Below, in pieces: positions 58,701-64,000 of a stretch of DNA of 64,000 nucleotides (positions are counted from its first letter, which is position 1; each line of letters starts with the position of its first letter). Under the pieces are notes generated by a model. It ran no database searches and had not been told where the DNA came from. It worked only from the letters and a program-made list of their open reading frames with translations. Origin of the DNA: Eutypa lata (lineage: Eukaryota > Ascomycota > Sordariomycetes > Xylariales > Diatrypaceae); contig JAKULF010000007.1 in assembly GCA_022661535.1 (NCBI GenBank), positions 310,001 to 374,000 on the forward strand, in the 5' to 3' direction. The translations under genes and the position numbers were made by a program.

Positions 58701-59409
58701 ACGCCAGGTACTGGATGCCGGTGCCGACATAAACGAATACTCTCAGTTATGTTTTCCCTATTGCGTTCGGCTTGCCCCTATTCAAGCTGCAGCATATCGA
58801 GGCAACCAGGAGTTAGTATCTTCCTTGCTCCAACGAGGAGCCGACATCCATCAAGTGGCACATAAACACCGTGGGAGGACCGCTCTCCAAGCTGCCTGTG
58901 AGATGAAACCCAAAAACTCAACAGATGAGCTGTGCAAAATGAGACTTTTGAAATTCTTCATTGAGCATGGCGTGGATGTCAACGAACCCCCTGCAGACGA
59001 AGAAGGATTAACGGCATTAGGGGCCCTTGCGACCCTTGGAGAAATTGAGAATGCTGCTTTGCTAATAGCCTGCGGAGCTGATATCAACGCATGTTTTAAT
59101 TCTCATTGTCGAATGGAACTTAGTTATAAACGATGCCGCCCCTTGGATGCGGCTGCACTTTTCGGTCGGCTTGACATGGTACAATTCCTCTTGAACGCGG
59201 GGGCATTGAGCGCTTGCAGGGGCTCGACTGGATACGATGGAGCTATAACTCTTGCTGAACGCGGAGGGTATCGTACTGCTGCCAATCTTATATGTCAAAA
59301 GGTAGGGGAAGTACGCTTACTTGGTAAAAACCCTCATCTTGATGACAACCAGGAGATAGAGGACGTTGTGTGGACCTCGTCTGATGAGTACTCGTCTGAG
59401 GATGATTGA
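55781..59409 (+). CDS. Clr5-domain ankyrin-repeat protein, in-frame TAA after five codons
   Basis: Large protein, about 1,129 residues by frame. Exons 55781-55932, 55996-56195, 56262-56405, 56454-56699 and 56762-59409; all phases fit and each intron has GTAAGC/GTAACC-type donors. The Clr5 domain begins LWSQHAPIIRQLYEVEKK and, across the first intron, runs to STYGMKLRSKLGLRRKLKK. A second Clr5-family block is DHYL-like YNHYLKGEE...IYLNGLRIPWDKAWKEIRRSGA. A Ser/Pro/Gln-rich linker then leads to ankyrin repeats (for example LAPIQAAAYRGNQELVSSLLQRGADI and TALQAACE). Problem: the best ATG, in context GAACCATGTC at 55781, is followed by TAA at 55796-55798 in the same frame, before the Clr5 domain. 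Either a nonsense mutation (CAA to TAA) or the true start is an upstream exon spliced to the CTAAT...CCCAG at about 55794-55808. Probably a recognition protein. Confidence 0.75.
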
Positions 59410-59922
59410 TGTAATAACCACTAATGTTGGAATGTGAGCAGAAGATCAGACAAAGAAAACATAGTACTATATTAATTACCTACAGAAATAGAACACCCTA
59501 GTGGCGCATAAGCTCCAGACTAGGTTACTGGCAACATATCCTGGCAATCGTATGACATGTATACCGTCTTCACTCGCAATGTGGGAAACACGGAATACAC
59601 TGGAAAATGGCTCATCAAGACATCTTAGATAGTTTTAGGTATGACTAGCTGGGTGTCTTACCCCTTGTTGTCAAATCAAACGGTAATTATATCAGTTGGT
59701 CTTCCACACGCATATTAGGCCGTAGTGAGTCAATCTTATGATCGATATACAATAGTGACATAGTAATCAATATATAAGTAGGAAGTATCGCAATAACTTA
59801 CGGTTAGTAGTATAAAGGGTCTTACTCATGTGATATTTACATATACAGCATACTAGAATGTCCATACTTGTTCTCCAAAATATTGCCCTATTTCAAATTA
59901 AAGATACATTCAACAGCTGAAT
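59410..59922. other. Intergenic region
   Basis: 3' flank of the Clr5-ankyrin gene; AT-leaning, no gene. Confidence 0.5.
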
Positions 59923-60868
59923 ATGATGGCCGAAGAAACGCAAACCTGGCCCATTACTGGCTGCTCTAGCGGCTTCGGTGAGACTTTCGCCCACAGCCTC
60001 TGTGCGGCTGGAGACAGCATGATTGCTACAGGCTGAGACGCCCAAACAAAGCTTGCTCACCTTGGAGACACTGGTGCCACCCTTCTACACCTCGATGTTG
60101 CAGCTCCAGCAGCTCATATCGAAGGCCAACATCGACGAATCTTGGGGATTGTATCCTAATGGTATCGATGCTGTCGTCAATAGTGCTGGTTACGTGTTAG
60201 GCGGCGCTTTTGAGGAATTAACGTAAGTGCTTGATCTATTATTAGTGGTGTAATTGCGTTTTGCTAAAGCTTAATCATTAGTCCGCAGGAGATGGAGGAT
60301 TCTATGAAGACCAACTTCTTGGTGCATTCAGCCAATTCTCCCTGAGCTCCAGTACAGGAACCCTTTGCTACATGAGCTCTCCAGCAGGTTGGTATGGGGA
60401 TGCTGCTACTGCCGGTTATTTTTCGATTGGTTTCGCCCTTGAAGGTACGCCAATCCAGTTTTTTCATGTGTCAACAAATTTTCACAGTGCGTTTCTGAAA
60501 TGCTTTACCATATACCTAGGTATAGTAGAGTGTCCCCCGAGAGACCTCACTGTCACAACACCAAACCTTGGAAGGTATGCTTTTCGAGCCAAGCTCCTTC
60601 CCTACTGGCGCTTTCGACAAAGTCAACTTAGTACTCTCCCGCTTGCCTGAATACACTCAATACAACTCGCACATCCAAGAGTTTGTATCCGGCGGTGGGT
60701 AAGATACCCGGCAACGTGAACAAGGGAGTCGACCGCATGGGTGAGATTGTCAAGGGCACTGGTATAGCAGTAGGAAAGGTAGTGTCGTTGCGGATGTTTC
60801 TATTAACTGATGGGTTAGTCCCAATCAAAGCTAAGTGCGAAGAGACCTTGAATGTCTGCGGGGAATGA
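59923..60868 (+). pseudogene. Short-chain dehydrogenase/reductase pseudogene
   Basis: Remnant of an NAD(P)-dependent SDR. Intact pieces in order: WPITGCSSGFGE, the cofactor glycine motif, then GDSMIATG followed by TGA at 60034-60036 where CGN (Arg) is normal; LLHLDV; after a frame change near 60115, IDAVVNSAGYVLGGAFEELT (the NNAG motif, with Ser for the second Asn); an old intron (60223-60281); PQEMEDSMKTNFLV; then a stop, and in another frame MSSPAGWYGDAATAGY with the catalytic-type Tyr region but with F-S in place of the YxxxK lysine; finally KGVDRMGEIVKGTG...KAKCEETL to TGA 60866-60868 after a further TAA. At least two nonsense codons and three frame changes. It was a fungal oxidoreductase of the ketoreductase-like kind; no function now. 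Confidence 0.82.
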
Positions 60869-61189
60869 GAAGAGTCGCCTACAGTACGGACAAAATAGCT
60901 TTGGTCTAGTTGACTATGCATTCCTTAGTGCAGCGGAAGTGCTATTTGGATAGTAGATAGGCGGCACGATAAGATCAAAGGGGGGTCTATAGCGTTATCG
61001 TATCCACAACTTATTCGAAATTCCTTTATGAGAACACAATTACTAAGAAGCCGCTCGGGCCACAACTCTAGCGTGTACGCCCAGCTAACTTGCCTGTTAG
61101 GAATGCTAGTCCACAAGGGGTATTAGTTATTAAAACCTGTTTCGTCATTCAAGGGGTGATGGTTATAACAAGGGAGGTCCTAGTCTAGG

Positions 61190-61712
61190 GTGTAGACTCG
61201 AATTCTCCCCTCTTTCTGGGCTGTCTTCCGGATGAGGCGACCACCGTACCGAAACAGGGAGTGGAAATATTCAAGAACCGTAGTCAAGTGTCGAATGTCG
61301 TTCTCTTCAATGTTGAGAAGAGTTATATTTACTCCAGGGTGCCTTAATTGCTGTGCCACTAGGTAAGTATGAATGACCTCCGACTGTCAGGAACTTACAA
61401 ACTTTGAGGAAAGGTATGGTACTTGCAGTTTAGCTCTAGAACGCAAATCTGGACGATCTCCACCCTACTCCCAGATTCCATTACAGCTCTCATACTACAG
61501 GCCATTCTATCATACATCATATGATATTTTCTTCCCAATTCGCCACAGTTCCGGTACTCAATTCAAGCTCTGGTTTTTCTGAGAGAAAGTAGTAATGTAA
61601 GAGGAATGTGTCTGGGGTTACACGAGAGCCCGTTGGCTCACATTCAGGGAAGGTAAAGTTTGCTTCTGGCAAAATGCATCCGAAACTCGTACCACTCCTC
61701 TCCAATCCAGTC
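61190..61712 (-). pseudogene. Unidentified gene remnant
   Basis: Two protein-like pieces on the minus strand, separated by stops and at least one frame change (LPDFGRDWIGEEWYEFRMHF and PEANFTFPECEPTGSRVTPDTF are in different frames). The downstream piece starts after a plausible CACAG acceptor at about 61354. Codon character looks better than the surrounding sequence, but the family is unknown, so this is tentative. Confidence 0.3.
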
Positions 61713-61986
61713 GCGACCGAAATCAGGTAGCCTATTTACCTCAAGAATTCTTAAAGAATTAGGATCTCGAAGGAGTGGTAGCACGAGATTCTCCAAAGAC
61801 AAAGAATATGGGGGTTAAATGACGGTATCGCCCATACCATCATAGCAAAAGCTCTAGAAACCCATGAGAGAAAATGCAAACATGATGCGACTCCGAACGC
61901 CACGGCCAATTCGGCAAACAATCCCACTGGAATTTTCATCATAGGTAGCAAGCCCACCTCTCACATGCAAGGACGATGTAGGAGGT

Positions 61987-61994
61987 TATAAATA
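61987..61994 (+). promoter_or_regulatory. TATA box upstream of alpha/beta hydrolase gene
   Basis: TATAAATA about 150 bases before the ATG at 62136, in front of an A/C-rich leader. Good match and spacing. Confidence 0.5.
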
Positions 61995-62135
61995 CAGGCA
62001 ACTTTACGCGATGTCACCTTCTATATACTATTCTACATCGACTGCGACGGAACAATACTCGCTTTATTTCCTGGAATAGACGTACGGAATTCCGATAGCA
62101 ACGCATCTCGTTTTCCTCTCTCGTCTACACCCAGG

Positions 62136-63263
62136 ATGGCTTCCGAGCATCAAAATCCGCCCTACGCGGAGAACCTCATGGATGGGAAAATCGAAGTTGC
62201 CCCAACTTATAGGAGAGAATTTGACCCCCAGCTCGAAAAGGACGATTGGGAGTATCATCGTATGATTCGGCAGGATGGAGCGAACGCTGCCAGAGGCCAA
62301 CTATATACGCAATCAGCTGCCGGAGAAGGTCATTACGATCTTAATGATGACGGGCGTATTCTACAGGTTCATCCGCAAGGTGGTACACAGCCCAAACCGT
62401 ATATCTTCTTTATTCACGGGGGCTTGATGACCGGGTCTGACCGCTTCGTTGGTGTGAACAATATGATTCATGACTGGGGCAAGGGCTCACTGTCCGATGT
62501 TATAGTTCACAGTGTGGAATATGGGAGACCACCGCAGAGTAGAGGTCTTGACCCGTCTAATGACTGTTGGGAGGCTTTCTGTAATGCTTGGGAAAACCAC
62601 AAGGCTTTCGGTATCGATCCGAAACATGTGATCGTCTACGGAGCATCTGCTGGAGGATGTCTTGCTGCGTCGATGATTCTACGATGGGTGGCAGCCCATG
62701 GGAGAAACCCTGATCTCGCGAATGACCCTCTGTTCTCGGGATTCAGCAAATTCAACAACCCCCCTTTCCCCGACCTGAAAGGCGTCTATCTCGAAGCTCC
62801 AATGCTCGATGACAGGCACCAGACTATATCGCGCCGACAGTACGCCAAAGGCGGTGCCGATGTGGGAGGGAACCTGACGTCGACGGAACTCGGCTTTTCC
62901 TGGGGTTGGTTGTTGAACTGGTACGAGAAAATCGAACAGGGAAAGCCACTCAAGGTCATCAAAAGACGTGTCGGGACTGATGATGTCTCGATCCTCGAGG
63001 CGCCTGGTCGTGCTACGGCAGCTCAATTGAAGGGGTTTCCCCCCGCCTGCCTGGAGGTCGGCGATGCGGACCCGCTGAGAGACGAAGGCAAGGACTTCAT
63101 TGATCAAGTCAAAGCATCTGGTGGAGATAACGAGGCAGAATACAAACTGTGCCAGGGTGGTGTCCCTCACGGTGGTTGGGCAATTGACGTTGAGAAGAAG
63201 GAGAAGGCGACAAGAGACCTTCTCAGCGCTAGGGTCCAGAAGTTGAAAGGGTGGCTCCCTTGA
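62136..63263 (+). CDS. Alpha/beta hydrolase, arylacetamide-deacetylase/lipase (HSL) type
   Basis: 375-aa single-exon esterase/lipase-fold enzyme, ATG 62136, stop TGA 63261-63263. Features: oxyanion-hole motif HGG at residues 94-96 (FFIHGGLM), nucleophile S171 in VYGASAGGCLAASMIL (the GxSxG of the HSL family), acid D310 or D312 in LEVGDADPLRDE, and base H345 in GGVPHGGWAID. Residue spacing fits the catalytic triad. No signal peptide, so cytosolic. These enzymes hydrolyse short acyl esters or lactones; members are found in detoxification and in secondary-metabolite tailoring, but no such cluster is here. The TATA box at 61987-61994 is its likely promoter. Confidence 0.87.
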   Translation: MASEHQNPPYAENLMDGKIEVAPTYRREFDPQLEKDDWEYHRMIRQDGANAARGQLYTQSAAGEGHYDLNDDGRILQVHPQGGTQPKPYIFFIHGGLMTGSDRFVGVNNMIHDWGKGSLSDVIVHSVEYGRPPQSRGLDPSNDCWEAFCNAWENHKAFGIDPKHVIVYGASAGGCLAASMILRWVAAHGRNPDLANDPLFSGFSKFNNPPFPDLKGVYLEAPMLDDRHQTISRRQYAKGGADVGGNLTSTELGFSWGWLLNWYEKIEQGKPLKVIKRRVGTDDVSILEAPGRATAAQLKGFPPACLEVGDADPLRDEGKDFIDQVKASGGDNEAEYKLCQGGVPHGGWAIDVEKKEKATRDLLSARVQKLKGWLP

Positions 63264-64000
63264 TGCGAACCTGTCGGACTACATCTTTTTCTCTACGCTC
63301 TTTCTATCGTCAGACCTGGGCGATTTCACTTGACTACTTGGCTCTCAAACTTTTCTTTGTTATCGGTAAGGATACTTTGGAGGTCCGGGTTCAGCAACAG
63401 GAATACGGGGTTAGTATCGGGGGTTTTCAGGTTTTATACGTTACAGGGTCGGATTCATGTCAGCGGTGGGAGTCTTTAGTTCCACATTAAGATAGCAACG
63501 ACACTCATTTGAATACACAGACTTCCATTCCAAGTCCATTTCTAGGCAATATAGAACCTGCACGGTAAGTACCTCTAGGTTCGTAAATATGCAATATGAC
63601 ACGCTATGCTATTTCCTTAATGTAACGGGGTTATCACTTCACTTTCCTCCAGGTCACAAGTCTCGTAGATAGAAGCTATGTGATGCAAGAATAGACAGCC
63701 AACTGTATTAGGTAGCAAAGGGATAAAGACCCAACGGCTCGTCTACTTATGCTACTGTCCAATAATAGCTCCAAAACCAAACACTCGTAGTAACAATCCT
63801 AGTGTGACACCCCCTTATGCCTTAGAAAACACCAGATCCATTACCGTACGCCTCAATATTCAACATTGTCGCTCCCAAAATTTCCCATGCTATCACCGCT
63901 ATGTAAAAAAGCCCTATCCCCCCTCGTAGTCACCTAGACTGATATCTACTGTATCTGAGAAAATGGAGCTAGGACGATGAAGAACCTGATCGCTGTTAGT
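63264..64000. other. Right-end flank, no gene seen
   Basis: Short frames only. A gene could begin beyond the window edge. Confidence 0.5.

Larger units (their letters stand above)
60869..62135. other. Intergenic region with possible minus-strand gene remnant
   Basis: No intact gene. On the minus strand two open pieces lie in a row: 61705-61517 (SFGCILPEANFTFPECEPTG...) and about 61345-61190 (LLNIEENDIRHLTTVLEYFHSLFRYGGRL...). They look like fragments of one protein but I cannot name the family. Confidence 0.4.

Noticed and set aside
61900..61957. Minus-strand gene start (MKIPVGLFAELAVAFG) with upstream TATA-like sequence
   Set aside because: The TATAAATA reads in the plus direction and suits the hydrolase better; the frame ends without a clear splice donor.
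1..64000. Secondary-metabolite gene cluster (glycosyltransferase, reductases, transporters, hydrolase)
   Set aside because: No polyketide, peptide, terpene or other backbone enzyme in the window.
1..64000. tRNA, rRNA or CRISPR array
   Set aside because: I found no cloverleaf or spaced-repeat pattern by eye; a tRNA search program would settle the first.

Overview
This 64 kb window is from a filamentous ascomycete (Pezizomycotina, most likely a Sordariomycete). Evidence: genes are split by short introns of about 47 to 160 nt with GT...AG ends and CTRAY-type branch points; gene families are restricted to or expanded in moulds (HET, Clr5, PTH11-like rhodopsin domain, DUF7708, fungal DUF7025-AAA, fungal arylsulfotransferase); and AT-rich blocks look like repeats destroyed by repeat-induced point mutation (RIP). 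No rRNA, tRNA, CRISPR or bacterial-type operon was seen. The species cannot be named from the sequence.

Layout. 1-9.1 kb is a metabolic segment: the 3' part of a sulfatase with a one-base frameshift, a GT25 glycosyltransferase, a DMT-type transporter and an aldo-keto reductase of the aflatoxin-aldehyde-reductase type. 10.1-38.4 kb is an accessory segment rich in recognition and cell-death type genes: two divergent HET genes, a wrecked third HET gene, an F-box protein, a Clr5 protein, a tail-anchored AAA ATPase, an allantoate-permease-like transporter, a seven-helix PTH11-like receptor, a DUF7708 protein with a decayed P-loop-like part, and, head to head with it, a second AAA ATPase whose 3' end is frameshifted. 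39.8-41.2 kb is a cobalamin-independent methionine-synthase-like enzyme. 41.5-46.1 kb is a 4.6 kb AT-rich block holding a short LTR retroelement. 46.5-54.1 kb carries an arylsulfotransferase, a DHA2-type drug/amino-acid transporter and a 5'-nucleotidase-type phosphoesterase. 54.5-64 kb has a small membrane protein, a large Clr5-ankyrin gene with a suspicious start, a short-chain dehydrogenase pseudogene and an alpha/beta hydrolase.

How the genes fit together. There is no backbone enzyme of a secondary-metabolite cluster, so I do not read this as a biosynthetic cluster. The coherent theme is a fast-evolving island of putative self/non-self recognition genes (HET, Clr5, DUF7708, ankyrin, AAA) among RIP-degraded repeats, with several members recently broken. 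The best candidate for something undescribed is the head-to-head DUF7708 / DUF7025-AAA pair at 32.6-38.4 kb together with its paralogue at 24.7-27.0 kb. Intron coordinates are my own splice calls; all multi-exon models were checked to keep the reading frame from start to stop, except where a lesion is stated.
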